Part shown: positions 17,255 to 25,950 of the stretch, in pieces
Layout of the letters: each line of letters begins with the position of its first letter
Position numbering within the stretch: the stretch's first letter is position 1
Assembly (NCBI GenBank): GCA_003020925.1
Contig: PXRT01000010.1
Span: forward strand, 28,504-92,503
Direction of reading: 5' to 3'
DNA from: Halobacteriales archaeon QS_6_64_34
GTDB taxonomy: Archaea > Halobacteriota > Halobacteria > Halobacteriales > Haloarculaceae
Length of the DNA stretch: 64,000 nucleotides
Program-made: the position numbers and the translations under genes
The notes under the pieces: generated by a model
Database searches by the model: none
Told to the model about the DNA's origin: nothing
What the model saw: the letters and a program-made list of their open reading frames with translations, nothing else

Positions 17255-18823
17255 ATGGACAGCTTCGACGCTGGACTTTCTCGTCGCGAGGCACTTGGCG
17301 CGCTTTCGGGTGCACTAACTGTGGGGCTTGGCGGCTGTACAGGCGGAGGAGACGACGATTCGACACCGACCGCGTCGTCAACTGCACCGTCGACCGACAC
17401 AGTGACTCCGACACCGACCGCGCCGATGGACCCACCGAACATCGAGCGCCAGACGGTTCTCCGGGACAAGGCTGCGATTCCACACATCCGCTGGACGGTG
17501 TCCGGGACTATCGAGACGCCAGAACCCAAATTCTACAACCGTGTCGATACGTCACTTCTCGGACGCTGGGAAAGGGAAGGCCAGGTATTCGAGTTCAAAG
17601 ATGACCTGACGTTTACCGAAAATTCGTCCGACCGGGTGCTGGATGGGACGTACTACACAGTTCCCCCGAAAAAGTACCTCGAGATTACGCACGACGACGG
17701 CGATACATACAAGTACTACTACGAAGTTACGACAGCGGGTGACACCCCCACCATCGACTTCTACAACACCAATAGAGAGTTCCTGGCTAGTTACGAGCAA
17801 ACCGTCGACGGCCAGGACAACCGAACGGTCGTCGAGGCCGCAAAGCAAACCGACCTGTACGAGCCCGGGGGCGCCAAGACGACCGAAGAAAGCCTCACGA
17901 CTGGGGCGAGCGGCTCTGGATTCATCGTCAACCCGGACGGCTACGTCGTGACCAACGCCCACGTCGTCGGTGTCAACAAGAGCCCCGAGGAACAGCTGTA
18001 CGCCCGGCTGGCGGGGAAGACACAACAGAGCTTCCGGCAGACGTTCGAGCAGGACTTCGACCTCAGCGAGAGTGAACTACAGGAAGTGGTTACCGTCCTA
18101 ACTAACAAGCTCACTGCCTATTATGACCAGAAGTCCAGTAGTCGGTCGGTGTCGACGAGTGTCGGCGTCCTCAGCGGCACTGCGACGCCCGACGAGGAGT
18201 TCAGCGCCAATAGCTGGCCCGCGACCATCGAGACGACTGGCTCCGTCTACGATGAGGTCGACGGCGAGACGACCTGGGGGCGGGATATCGCCGTTCTCAA
18301 AGTCGACGTGCAACACCAGCTTCCGACGGTCCGACTCGGCGAGTCCACCGGGCTCGGGAGCGGCGCGGAGGTGTTCGTCATCGGCTATCCCGCCATTGGA
18401 ACTGAGGCCCTGTTCACGGAGCGCAACACCACGCTCGAACCCTCGCTGACCGCCGGCGTCGTCAGCGCCCGACGGACGCTGAAATCCGGTGTGGAGACGA
18501 TTCAGACCGACGCCGCCATCAACAGCGGCAACAGCGGCGGGCCGGTGTACGACAGCGACGGGGAAGTCGTCGGCGTCGCGACGTTCGGGCCCGCGGATTC
18601 CGGAATCGAAGATACGGGGTTTGCCCTCCCCATCGAGACCGCGACCGGGTTCCTGGGGGAACTCGGTGTCGAGAACGAACAGAGCGAACTCTCCACGACC
18701 TATCAGGAGGGGCTGAACGCGCTCTGGCGGGACGACTGCGAGACGGTCGAGTCGAAGATGAACGCCGTGCTGGATATGTGGTCCGACCATCCGTACGCCG
18801 ACGACATCATCGACCAGTGCTGA
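17255..18823 (+). CDS. HtrA/Deg-type serine protease lipoprotein
   Basis: A 522-residue exported protease. The N-terminus has a Tat-like signal (SRREALGALSG) and lipobox GLGGCTG, then a Thr/Pro linker. A novel N-terminal domain (about residues 70-210) precedes the trypsin-like domain. The triad is clear: His in VVTNAHVV, Asp in GRDIAVLKVD, Ser in NSGNSGGPVYD. No PDZ domain follows; instead there is a short C-terminal helical tail. A long insertion separates His and Asp. The TATA-like CTTATTTAC lies near 17216. It probably degrades or senses misfolded surface proteins. Its TGA stop is the first triplet of a palindromic repeat. Confidence 0.9.
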   Translation: MDSFDAGLSRREALGALSGALTVGLGGCTGGGDDDSTPTASSTAPSTDTVTPTPTAPMDPPNIERQTVLRDKAAIPHIRWTVSGTIETPEPKFYNRVDTSLLGRWEREGQVFEFKDDLTFTENSSDRVLDGTYYTVPPKKYLEITHDDGDTYKYYYEVTTAGDTPTIDFYNTNREFLASYEQTVDGQDNRTVVEAAKQTDLYEPGGAKTTEESLTTGASGSGFIVNPDGYVVTNAHVVGVNKSPEEQLYARLAGKTQQSFRQTFEQDFDLSESELQEVVTVLTNKLTAYYDQKSSSRSVSTSVGVLSGTATPDEEFSANSWPATIETTGSVYDEVDGETTWGRDIAVLKVDVQHQLPTVRLGESTGLGSGAEVFVIGYPAIGTEALFTERNTTLEPSLTAGVVSARRTLKSGVETIQTDAAINSGNSGGPVYDSDGEVVGVATFGPADSGIEDTGFALPIETATGFLGELGVENEQSELSTTYQEGLNALWRDDCETVESKMNAVLDMWSDHPYADDIIDQC

Positions 18824-18904
18824 TACTGGTTGCTGTAACAAACTCAAATAATTCGCCACCCCGGGCCGGCGAACATTTTCACGAACTTACAGCCGGCAGT
18901 ATGA
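18821..18904. repeat. TGATAC palindromic repeat (84 bp)
   Basis: Begins TGATACTGG, ends CAGTATGA, with the symmetry centre between 18862 and 18863 (GCCACCCC/GGGCCGGC). Arms are 42 bp each. Its first three bases are the protease stop codon. Confidence 0.75.
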
Positions 18905-18979
18905 GCCGGCGTCGCCGAACCGCTCCGACGTGCTACCCCGGACGCGCTGTTTATGCTCGCCCACGCCCTACCTATCAGT

Positions 18980-19354
18980 ATGCGTGAACAGACCTCGCTC
19001 CTCGTCCGCGCCGTCTGGTTCCTCCTCGTCGGCTGGTGGCTCACCGGCCTCTGGCTCTCGGCGGCGTGGCTGTTGAACGTCACCATCGTCGGCATCCCGC
19101 TGGGTATCAAACTCATCAACAAGGTGCCGCTGGTGCTGTCGCTGAAACGCCGGGAGAACCTGGTCGAGGACGGGCGGGGCGGCTCCCAGCACTCGCTGGT
19201 CGTCCGTGGCGTGTGGTTCGTCTTCGTCGGCTGGTGGGCCAGCGGCGTCTGGACCGGTATCGCCTACGTGTTCACGGTGAGTATCATCGGCATCCCGATT
19301 GCGGTGTGGATGTATAACAAGCTCCCTTTCGTGGTGTCACTGTACAACTACTAG
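18980..19354 (+). CDS. YccF-type inner membrane protein with duplicated domain
   Basis: A 124-residue integral membrane protein made of two copies of one module. Each copy has VRAVWFLLVGWW / VRGVWFVFVGWW, then a helix and the loop VGIPLGIKLINKVP / IGIPIAVWMYNKLP. This matches the YccF domain, which usually occurs in tandem. Function in archaea is unknown. ATG 18980 is preferred over an upstream start because the first module begins straight after it. Confidence 0.85.
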   Translation: MREQTSLLVRAVWFLLVGWWLTGLWLSAAWLLNVTIVGIPLGIKLINKVPLVLSLKRRENLVEDGRGGSQHSLVVRGVWFVFVGWWASGVWTGIAYVFTVSIIGIPIAVWMYNKLPFVVSLYNY

Positions 19355-19390
19355 CGAAGCGTTCTCATTTGTGGGGGCCATGGCTGCCCC

Positions 19391-19672
19391 ATGGCACTCG
19401 GTCAGTTCGAACTCGCCGCTCGCGTTCTCGCGGGGCTGTTCGTCATCGTCACGCCCACGCTGCTCTTTCTGGGGCTCTGGCACGGACTGCAGTCGATGCG
19501 CGATGACGCGCTCGTCCAGCGGGTCCAACAGCGGGTCGAGACGGGCGACGAGGCCGCCCTGTCGCTCTCACCGACTCCGTCGCCCGACTCGCCCGTCCGG
19601 ACCTGTCCGAACTGTGGCACGACCAACCGCGACGACGTCGGCTACTGCCGGCAGTGCCTCTCGCCGCTTTAG
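19391..19672 (+). CDS. Membrane-anchored zinc-ribbon protein
   Basis: A 93-residue protein with one N-terminal membrane helix (residues 9-29), a short helical linker, and a C-terminal zinc ribbon CPNCG-x9-CRQC. The charge pattern suggests the ribbon faces the cytoplasm. It lies 36 bp downstream of the YccF-like gene, likely in one transcript, and its stop overlaps the convergent radical SAM gene by four bases. Confidence 0.75.
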   Translation: MALGQFELAARVLAGLFVIVTPTLLFLGLWHGLQSMRDDALVQRVQQRVETGDEAALSLSPTPSPDSPVRTCPNCGTTNRDDVGYCRQCLSPL

Positions 19673-20697
19673 TCGTCCGCAGTGGCTCGACTACTGCCCG
19701 TCCCGCCCGACAGCGGCGTCCGTTCGACCACGGTCCCGTCGTAGGTCGGGTACTGCTCGACGAGTTCGCCTTTCGGCACGTCGCCGTCCTCGACCATCTC
19801 CTCTAGGAGCCACCAGGCGAGTTCGACATGTTCGGACTTGACGGTGTAGAACTCCTCCGGAACCCCGAGTTCGTCCAGTCGGGCCTCGCTCACCCACGCT
19901 TTCCCGTAGACGAGCGTGCCGTCCTCGGTGACGTCGTCGAACTCCCGGCGGATGTTCCTGGCCATCCGTTTGAGCCGCGAGCGATGCTGGGCGGCGTCCT
20001 TGAAGACGCTGGTACAGAAGTACACCTTCTCGTGGTCGCCCATCTGTTCGAGGATGTCGTGGGAACCCTCGACGGCGCTCATGTGGTCCTCCTTGAGTTC
20101 GAACCCCTCCTCCTGCATCCGGCGGTAGTTCCCGTCGGACATCTCGAACTCGTTGATGTTACAGAAATCGGCGGCCCCCTCGTCGAGGAACTCCAGGAAC
20201 TCCGGCTCGGCGCGGATACCGGGAATCTCGAATGCGGGGGTGAGGCCTTCCTCGCGGGCGATGTAGAGGATTTCCTCCCACTCCGTGCCGTGCAAATCGC
20301 CCCATAGCTCCAGGGGCGGGTGGAAGCGAATCTCGTCCAGTCCGGCATCCGAGAGCCGGCGCATGTTCTCCCGGCCGCCGGTGATACCCGTATACAGGTG
20401 CGTGTGGTGGTCCTCGCCGAACTCGTCTTTGAGTAGTTTCAGATAGTGACAGGTCCGGTCGAGCACCTCCTGTGGTTCGCCGCCAGTGATGGAGGTCCCC
20501 AGTGCGCTCATGCGCTTTGCCTCCTCGATGACGTCGCTGTCGTCCTCGATTGGCCGCTCGTTGGCGTACATCTGGGTGACGTTCTTGCGGTTCTCCCCGA
20601 GGGGGCAGTAAAAACAGTCCCGCTGGTCGCAGTAGCCATAGACAAAGAGCACCATCTTCCCGCCTTTGGCGCACTGTTTACAGCCCTCGGAAATCAT
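19669..20697 (-). CDS. Radical SAM protein with CX4CX2C cluster motif
   Basis: A 342-residue enzyme. The radical SAM cluster motif reads CDQRDCFYC, spaced CX4CX2C rather than the usual CX3CX2C. An extra CxxC (CKQC) sits at the N-terminus, and the SAM-binding TGGEP motif reads SITGGEPQ near residue 72. The partial TIM barrel is recognisable (HTHLYTGITGG, DEIRFHPPLELWG). It is an archaeal radical SAM family I know only as function-unassigned. It is monocistronic and converges on the zinc-ribbon gene. Confidence 0.88.
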   Translation of the reverse strand: MISEGCKQCAKGGKMVLFVYGYCDQRDCFYCPLGENRKNVTQMYANERPIEDDSDVIEEAKRMSALGTSITGGEPQEVLDRTCHYLKLLKDEFGEDHHTHLYTGITGGRENMRRLSDAGLDEIRFHPPLELWGDLHGTEWEEILYIAREEGLTPAFEIPGIRAEPEFLEFLDEGAADFCNINEFEMSDGNYRRMQEEGFELKEDHMSAVEGSHDILEQMGDHEKVYFCTSVFKDAAQHRSRLKRMARNIRREFDDVTEDGTLVYGKAWVSEARLDELGVPEEFYTVKSEHVELAWWLLEEMVEDGDVPKGELVEQYPTYDGTVVERTPLSGGTGSSRATADD

Positions 20698-20832
20698 CGT
20701 ATAGGGCTAGGACAGCGCCCAGCGGGAAAAAGCGTGCGCATCCGGGCCGGTGTGGTGTGGGTCGGCATGGGCGGGCTCTACGCCGCCGATGCCCGGCCGG
20801 CCGACCCGGGCCACGCTAGGTAGGCACGTCGT

Positions 20833-20844
20833 TGATACGTATCA
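20833..20844. repeat. TGATACGTATCA perfect palindrome
   Basis: Twelve bases forming the two termini of the TGATAC...GTATCA repeat family joined with nothing between. It lies 17 bp upstream of the PsiE-like gene start. It could be an empty or excised repeat site, or an unrelated regulator site. Confidence 0.4.
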
Positions 20845-20860
20845 GCTACAAAGACAGTCT

Positions 20861-21343
20861 ATGGACGACGAGGAGTCAAAGCCCCTCGGCGGCTCGCTCC
20901 GGCGTGACGGCGCCCCCGACGAACGGATTCTGGCGGTCAGCGAGGAACTCATCCGCTACGTCGAGGTCGTCGCCGCCTTAGTCATCGTCTTGCTGTTTGC
21001 CATCGGCGTCTTCGACCTCGGACTCCAGATATTCAGGAGCGCGCTCTCGGGGCGTATCACCGACCCGCTGGTCGTCGTCGGCTTCATCGACACCGCCCTG
21101 TTGCTCTTTATCATCGTCGAGGTGTACCAGACCGTCGTCGCCTACACCCAGGAGAGCGAGACACGCCGCATCGTCCGGCTGGTCATCTACACCGGCGTCA
21201 TCGCGATGGTCCGGAAAGCCATCATCTTCCGAACCGGCGAGTACGCCGACGAGGAGGCCGCGCTGATGGCTGCCGGCTCCTATACGTTGCTTATCATCGG
21301 GCTCGGCGTGTTGCTGATAGTGGAGCGTCGCACCGGTGAATGA
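20861..21343 (+). CDS. PsiE-like membrane protein
   Basis: A 160-residue protein with four membrane helices (about residues 37-57, 68-88, 106-124 and 138-156) and the PsiE-family pattern EELIRYVEVVAALVIVLL and later RKAIIF. Family members were first linked to phosphate starvation, but the biochemical role is not established. It is the first of a run of same-strand genes including the DUF373 protein and glycosyltransferase. Confidence 0.75.
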   Translation: MDDEESKPLGGSLRRDGAPDERILAVSEELIRYVEVVAALVIVLLFAIGVFDLGLQIFRSALSGRITDPLVVVGFIDTALLLFIIVEVYQTVVAYTQESETRRIVRLVIYTGVIAMVRKAIIFRTGEYADEEAALMAAGSYTLLIIGLGVLLIVERRTGE

Positions 21344-21396
21344 GGTGGCGTAACACGCCCGAAGACAGTTAAACGACGCTGGCATACCTTCGACCA

Positions 21397-22497
21397 ATGC
21401 TGCTGGTGCTGTGTGTGGACCTCGACGACGACCTCGGTCGGAAGACCGACGTCGAGACGCCCGTCGTCGGCCGCGACAACGTGGTCGACGCAGCGGTCGC
21501 GCTGGCCAGTGTCGACCCGGAGGACTCGGACGTGAACGTCCTCTTCGAGGGGGTTCACATCGCTGACGGCATCGACGACGAGCCCGTCGAGGTCGCGGCG
21601 GTAACGGGCGTCAACGCCGGCGACGTCGCCGCCAACCGCGCCGTCGGCGAGGAGGTCGACACCGTGCTCGCCTCGCTGGCTGCCAGCGAGGACGTCCGCG
21701 CCCTGGTCGTCACCGACGGTGCACAGGACGAGTCCGTGGTGCCGGTCATCCGCTCGCGCATCCGCATCGACGGCGTCCACCGCGTCGTCGTCCGCCAGGC
21801 ACAGGACCTGGAGTCGATGTACTACACTATCAAGCAGGTGCTCGACGACCCCGAGACGCGAGGCACCCTCCTCGTCCCGCTGGGTATCCTCCTGCTCATC
21901 TACCCGGTGACAATCGCCGTCGAGTCGCTGGGCTATCCCGGGTCCGCGCTGGGCATCATCTCGGGGCTGCTCGGTCTGTACGTCCTCGGGCGGGGCTTTG
22001 GCGTCGAACGCATCCTGGACAAGGCCGTCTCCCGCGCGACCGCCGGCTTCTACGGCGGCCGCATCACCATCATCACCTACGTCGTCGCCGCCGCGCTGCT
22101 CGCCATCGGCGGTGTCAGCGGCGTCAACACCTACGAGGCCATAGAGAAACCCCTCTCGGCCGTCGAAGTGCTCGCGGCGCTGGTCAACGGCGCCGTCAAG
22201 TGGTTCGCCGCCGCCGGCATCACCTCCAGTCTGGGTCGGGTCACCGACGAGTATCTCAACGGGAGCTTCGAGTGGCGCTATCTCAACGCCCCCTTCTACG
22301 TGCTGGCCATCGGTGGCGTCCTCCACGGGCTCTCCGCGTTCTTCCTCGGCAGCCGCACGCTGGAATATCTCGCCGTGGTCCTCACCGGCGGCACACTGCT
22401 GGGGCTCGCGAGCACGCTCGCCTTCGCCATCGCCGAGTCCCGCTTACAGGACGCCGAACACCACAGTCAAGGGCCGGGCGGCCCCTCCTCGGAGTAA
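21397..22497 (+). CDS. DUF373-family membrane protein
   Basis: A 366-residue protein. Residues 1-140 form a soluble alpha/beta domain starting LLVLCVDLDDDLGRK, with the DGAQDE and SRIRIDGVHRVVVRQ segments typical of DUF373. The rest holds about six membrane helices. The family is widespread in archaea and of unknown function; the Asp-rich N-terminus resembles a metal- or nucleotide-binding site. Its stop overlaps the start of a 49-codon gene (TAATG). Confidence 0.85.
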   Translation: MLLVLCVDLDDDLGRKTDVETPVVGRDNVVDAAVALASVDPEDSDVNVLFEGVHIADGIDDEPVEVAAVTGVNAGDVAANRAVGEEVDTVLASLAASEDVRALVVTDGAQDESVVPVIRSRIRIDGVHRVVVRQAQDLESMYYTIKQVLDDPETRGTLLVPLGILLLIYPVTIAVESLGYPGSALGIISGLLGLYVLGRGFGVERILDKAVSRATAGFYGGRITIITYVVAAALLAIGGVSGVNTYEAIEKPLSAVEVLAALVNGAVKWFAAAGITSSLGRVTDEYLNGSFEWRYLNAPFYVLAIGGVLHGLSAFFLGSRTLEYLAVVLTGGTLLGLASTLAFAIAESRLQDAEHHSQGPGGPSSE

Positions 22498-22646
22498 TGT
22501 ACGTCTCCCGCGCCGTCAGGAGCATCCGCGAGGACCCAATCGAGTCGGTCGCGCCCGCGCTGACGACGGCCGACGACGCCGACCCCGACGCCATCGCTAT
22601 TACGACCGCCGACGCTACCGACGAGGATGTCGAGTTCGACGGGTGA
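22497..22646 (+). CDS. Small acidic protein, function unknown
   Basis: A 49-residue protein whose ATG overlaps the DUF373 stop (TAATG) and whose 3' end overlaps the glycosyltransferase start by 20 bases. It has a basic N-terminus (VSRAVRSIRED) and an acidic Asp/Thr-rich tail. The overlaps on both sides suggest translational coupling in the operon. No family recognised. Confidence 0.5.
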   Translation: MYVSRAVRSIREDPIESVAPALTTADDADPDAIAITTADATDEDVEFDG

Positions 22647-23313
22647 CCCGGCGGTCAGTTTCGTCGTCCCCGCCCGGAACGAGGCTGACCTGCTCCCGGC
22701 GACGCTGTCCTCGATTCGGGCGGTGGCGGCGTCAATCGACCACGAGTGTCTCGTCGTCGACGGCGACAGCAACGACGCCACCCGCGCCGTCGCCCGCGAC
22801 CACGGCGCTCGCGTAATTGGCGGCCCGGCCACGGGCCAGGGCGACGCCAGGCACCGGGGCGCCCGCCACGCGGGCGGTCGGTGGCTCGCCTTCATCGACG
22901 CCGACACCAGACTGCTCAAGGGCTACGTCGAGACCATGCTCGCGTTCGTCCGCGAGCACGACCTCGCCGGCGCCAACAGCCGGTGTCGCATCACCGGCGA
23001 CTGGCGGACCGTCCCGTTCGAACGCCTCTTCAATTACGGACTGCCCGGACTGTCGCCCCCTGTGTTCCCGGGTTTCAACGTCTTCGTCTCGCGGTCGGCG
23101 TACTTCGACGTCGGCGGCTTCGACAGCGGCCCCAACGAGGACGTGACCTTCAGCCGCCGGCTGGGCCGGGCGTACGCGACCGCCACCTGTCCCCAGGTGC
23201 TCGTCGAAACCTCAGGCCGGCGGGTGGCCCGTGACGGGTTCTGGCGGACGGTCGGCTACTACACGGCACTCGAATACCGACGACAGGTGACAGCATCCGG
23301 AAGTCGTAACTAA
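22627..23313 (+). CDS. Family 2 glycosyltransferase
   Basis: A 228-residue GT-A fold enzyme. FVVPARNEADLLPATL is the nucleotide-sugar-binding start, VVDGDSNDAT the next motif, and FIDADT supplies the DxD metal site. The acceptor region has FPGFNVFVSR and GPNEDVTFSRRL, with the ED catalytic-base motif. One hydrophobic stretch near residue 140 may associate with the membrane. It follows the DUF373 gene and probably acts in surface glycan or lipid glycosylation; donor and acceptor are unknown. Confidence 0.88.
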   Translation: MSSSTGDPAVSFVVPARNEADLLPATLSSIRAVAASIDHECLVVDGDSNDATRAVARDHGARVIGGPATGQGDARHRGARHAGGRWLAFIDADTRLLKGYVETMLAFVREHDLAGANSRCRITGDWRTVPFERLFNYGLPGLSPPVFPGFNVFVSRSAYFDVGGFDSGPNEDVTFSRRLGRAYATATCPQVLVETSGRRVARDGFWRTVGYYTALEYRRQVTASGSRN

Positions 23314-23340
23314 CTCATACGACTTGAAACATAATGGAGT

Positions 23341-25131
23341 ATGGGCGCACTCACCCACCCCGCCGTGGTACTCGGGGTGCTCTCGACGGCGCTCGCGCTG
23401 GTCATCGCGTGGGTGACCTGGCAACAGCGGACGACACGGGGCGCGCGGACCTACACGCTCTTGATGGTCACGCTGGCCGTCTGGTCGACGCTGTACGTCG
23501 GGCAGCTGCTGGTGCCGACGGTGGCGGGCAAGCGCCCGTGGTTCATCGCCCGCCACGCGATGAGCCCGCTGTTCGCGATGGCGTTCTGGGTTTTTGCCGC
23601 CCAGTACACCGACCGCCGCGAACTGCTCGACGGGCGACTGCTGGCCCCCATCGTCGCTGTCGGCCTCGCTCTCGTCGGCCTTGTCCTCCTGAATCCTGCC
23701 GAGCTGTACTGGTCGGCGCTCGCACTCGACCCGATGGGACCGCTTCTCCTGCTCGAACTCACGCTGGGCCCGCTGTTCTGGCTCAACTGTGTCTACATCT
23801 TTGGCGTCGTCGCCACCGCCCACGTCATCATCGTCGATACGTGGAAACGCACCTTCGCCAGCTACCGCCCCCCGTTGCTCGTGATGACCGCCATTGGCTC
23901 CATCGAGTTCCTCCTCTCCCTGCTCTTTCTCTCGGAACACACGGCCCTGATTCCGGTGCTGAACCCGTGGCCCAACGTCCAGCTCATCACTTACGGCGCG
24001 ACCCTCGCTGCCATCCCAGCCGCCTGGTCGTACGTCAACGACTTCCTCTTCGACATCCAGCCACTGGCCCGCCAGGCCGTCATCGAGAGCATGGACGACG
24101 CCGTCTACATCGTCGACAGCGAGGGGACGATTCGCTACACGAACCCGCCGGGGAACCGACTGCTGGGCCGGTTCCCCGACGCCGACGCGCCGCCCGAACC
24201 CGTCTCGGCGGCCTTCGCCCCCCGGCCGACGCTGCTGTCCTGCTACGAGCGGGCCGTCGCCGGCGACGCCCTCGGGGACGACACCATCCTCACCTGCGAG
24301 ATAGACGGCGAGCAGCGCTTCTACGATATCGGCGTCTCGACGATAGCAAACTCCATGGGCGAGGACGCCGGCGCCGTCGTCGTCGGCCGCGACATCACCG
24401 AGGAGCACCGCCAGCGCGGCCAGCTTGAGGTCCGCACCGCACAGCTCGAACGCCAGAACGAACGCCTCGAACAGTTCGGCCAGTACGTCTCACACGACCT
24501 GCGCAACCCAATTCAGGTCGCCTCGGGCTACGTCGAACTCGCCCGCGAGACCGGCGACCTCTCCCGGCTCGACGACATCGACCGCGCCATCCGCCGGATG
24601 GGCGAGATGGTCGAGGACCTGCGGGAACTGACTGCCGTCGACCGCGACAGCCTCGAGGTCGAACGGGTCAACGTCGCCCGCGCCGCCCACACCGCCTGGG
24701 CCCACGTCGACACCGGCGGCGCCACCCTCCGGGTGCCCGAGAACGACATCATTCTCGCCGACGAGGACTACCTCTTCCACGTCTTCGAGAATCTCTTTCG
24801 GAACTCGGTCGAACACGGCCGCCCCGACGGGACCGGCGCCGACGCCGCAGTCGGGGACGGTACGACACTCGGCGATGACGGTCCCCTCACCGTCACCGTC
24901 AGCCCGCTTGAGGACGGCTTCTTCGTCGCCGACGACGGCGTCGGCATCCCCGCCGACGACCGCGACTCCGTCCTCGACCACGGCCACAGTACGGCCGAGG
25001 AGGGTACCGGCCTCGGGATGTCAATCGTGCGCACTATCGCCGACGCCCACGAGTGGTCGGTGGCTGTGACGGAGAGTGCGAACGGTGGTGCGCGATTCGA
25101 ATTTCGGAACGTCGGCTCTCCTGGGGACTGA
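23341..25131 (+). CDS. Membrane sensor histidine kinase (7TM-PAS-HisKA-HATPase)
   Basis: A 596-residue kinase. Residues 1-225 hold seven membrane helices of the histidine-kinase N-terminal 7TM type; a PAS domain follows (VIESMDDAVYIVDSEG), then a HisKA domain with H-box YVSHDLRNPIQ near residue 385, N-box NLFRNSVEH, G1 DDGVGIPADD and G2 GTGLGMSIV. All catalytic motifs are intact. No response regulator is adjacent, as is common in haloarchaea. It starts 27 bp after the glycosyltransferase stop. The stop TGA is the beginning of a palindromic repeat. Confidence 0.93.
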   Translation: MGALTHPAVVLGVLSTALALVIAWVTWQQRTTRGARTYTLLMVTLAVWSTLYVGQLLVPTVAGKRPWFIARHAMSPLFAMAFWVFAAQYTDRRELLDGRLLAPIVAVGLALVGLVLLNPAELYWSALALDPMGPLLLLELTLGPLFWLNCVYIFGVVATAHVIIVDTWKRTFASYRPPLLVMTAIGSIEFLLSLLFLSEHTALIPVLNPWPNVQLITYGATLAAIPAAWSYVNDFLFDIQPLARQAVIESMDDAVYIVDSEGTIRYTNPPGNRLLGRFPDADAPPEPVSAAFAPRPTLLSCYERAVAGDALGDDTILTCEIDGEQRFYDIGVSTIANSMGEDAGAVVVGRDITEEHRQRGQLEVRTAQLERQNERLEQFGQYVSHDLRNPIQVASGYVELARETGDLSRLDDIDRAIRRMGEMVEDLRELTAVDRDSLEVERVNVARAAHTAWAHVDTGGATLRVPENDIILADEDYLFHVFENLFRNSVEHGRPDGTGADAAVGDGTTLGDDGPLTVTVSPLEDGFFVADDGVGIPADDRDSVLDHGHSTAEEGTGLGMSIVRTIADAHEWSVAVTESANGGARFEFRNVGSPGD

Positions 25132-25213
25132 TAGTGATTCGTGTAGCGATTTACCGGTACGCACCAACCCCGGGGTCGGTGCTACCGTCCATAATCTACA
25201 ATAATCACTATGA
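25129..25213. repeat. TGATAC-family palindromic repeat (85 bp)
   Basis: Begins TGATAGTGATT and ends AATCACTATGA; the centre is GCACCAACCCC/GGGGTCGGTGC, and the arms contain GTAGCGATTTACCGG. The first TGA is the histidine kinase stop codon. It separates the kinase from tRNA-Arg. Confidence 0.7.
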
Positions 25214-25361
25214 TACGGTTAGGCACGGAGTCATCGGTTAGCTGTCAGTACCGTCCACCACTGAAGCGAAGTCCACCCACGAATCCGTACTGGAAAATTA
25301 ATGCCTACTGTAGCCGCCCGATTCGCACGGTTTTTGACGGTGCCCCGTTTTGTCCCCGTGT

Positions 25362-25436
25362 GGGCACGTAGCTCAGCCCGGATAGAGCGTCGGACTTCTA
25401 ATCCGACGGTCGTGGGTTCGAATCCCACCGTGCCCG
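25362..25436 (+). tRNA. tRNA-Arg (UCU)
   Basis: A 75-nt cloverleaf. The acceptor stem GGGCACG pairs with CGTGCCC; the D stem GCTC/GAGC, the anticodon stem TCGGA/TCCGA with loop CTTCTAA (anticodon TCT), and the T stem GTGGG/CCCAC with TTCGAAT loop are all intact. No CCA is encoded and no intron is present. A mobile element and a decayed gene lie just downstream. Confidence 0.95.
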
Positions 25437-25506
25437 TCGACCTTTTTCTGCGTCGGGTTCGCGCTCTGCGCGAACCGCTCCTTGAAAAACGTACCTCACT
25501 GAAAAG

Positions 25507-25688
25507 AGTCGTGTTTAGTTTAGTAGAAAACGCGGAAGAGAGTCAGAAAGCCCCCGACCGCTCGACTACTGCGACTCGCTGCGCGCTTCACTCACTCCGT
25601 TCGTTGCAGTGCTTGCTTCGCCTCGGACGTCGAGCGGTCGGCGGCTTTCTGGCCGGTGACAGTCTGAATCGCCTAACTAAACACCACC
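25507..25688. mobile_element. MITE copy R2 (182 bp), shortened core, orientation A
   Basis: The left arm GTGTTTAGTTTAGTAGAAAA and right arm GCCTAACTAAACACCACC match R1. A perfect 8-bp target duplication CTGAAAAG lies at 25499-25506 and 25689-25696. The core starts CCCCCGACCGCTCGACTAC as in R1 but is about 40 bp shorter and ends differently (GTCGAGCGGTCGGCGG). Confidence 0.88.
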
Positions 25689-25736
25689 CTGAAAAGGCGA
25701 AACACGAACGGCGGCGTCGACGAGATTCGACCGCGC

Positions 25737-25860
25737 TCACTCCGTCAGCCGCTGTACGGTCCGGGAGACCTCCTCTATCGTCGCGGCCTGTTCGTCGGTG
25801 GCGTCGGAGACCCCGCGGATGTCGTGGAGCTTGCCGATGCGAGCGCGGTTCCGGACGCAC
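25737..25860 (-). pseudogene. Remnant of a chemotaxis transducer C-terminus
   Basis: The minus-strand frame ends with SDATDEQAATIEEVSRTV followed by a short tail and TGA. This is the characteristic C-terminal end of haloarchaeal methyl-accepting transducers (Htr/MCP), whose repeated ISxATDEQAA segment forms the coiled coil. Only about 40 codons survive; upstream the frame loses similarity. It is a relic of a larger gene, perhaps deleted during the events that placed the MITE here. Confidence 0.65.
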
Positions 25861-25950
25861 TCCTCGTCGGCTGGCCGCCCATTTCGGTGTCGTTTCCGTC
25901 CCGTCTGGCAGGTCGCAAGCGTTTTGCCGGCGGCCGCTGTACGGCGAGAC

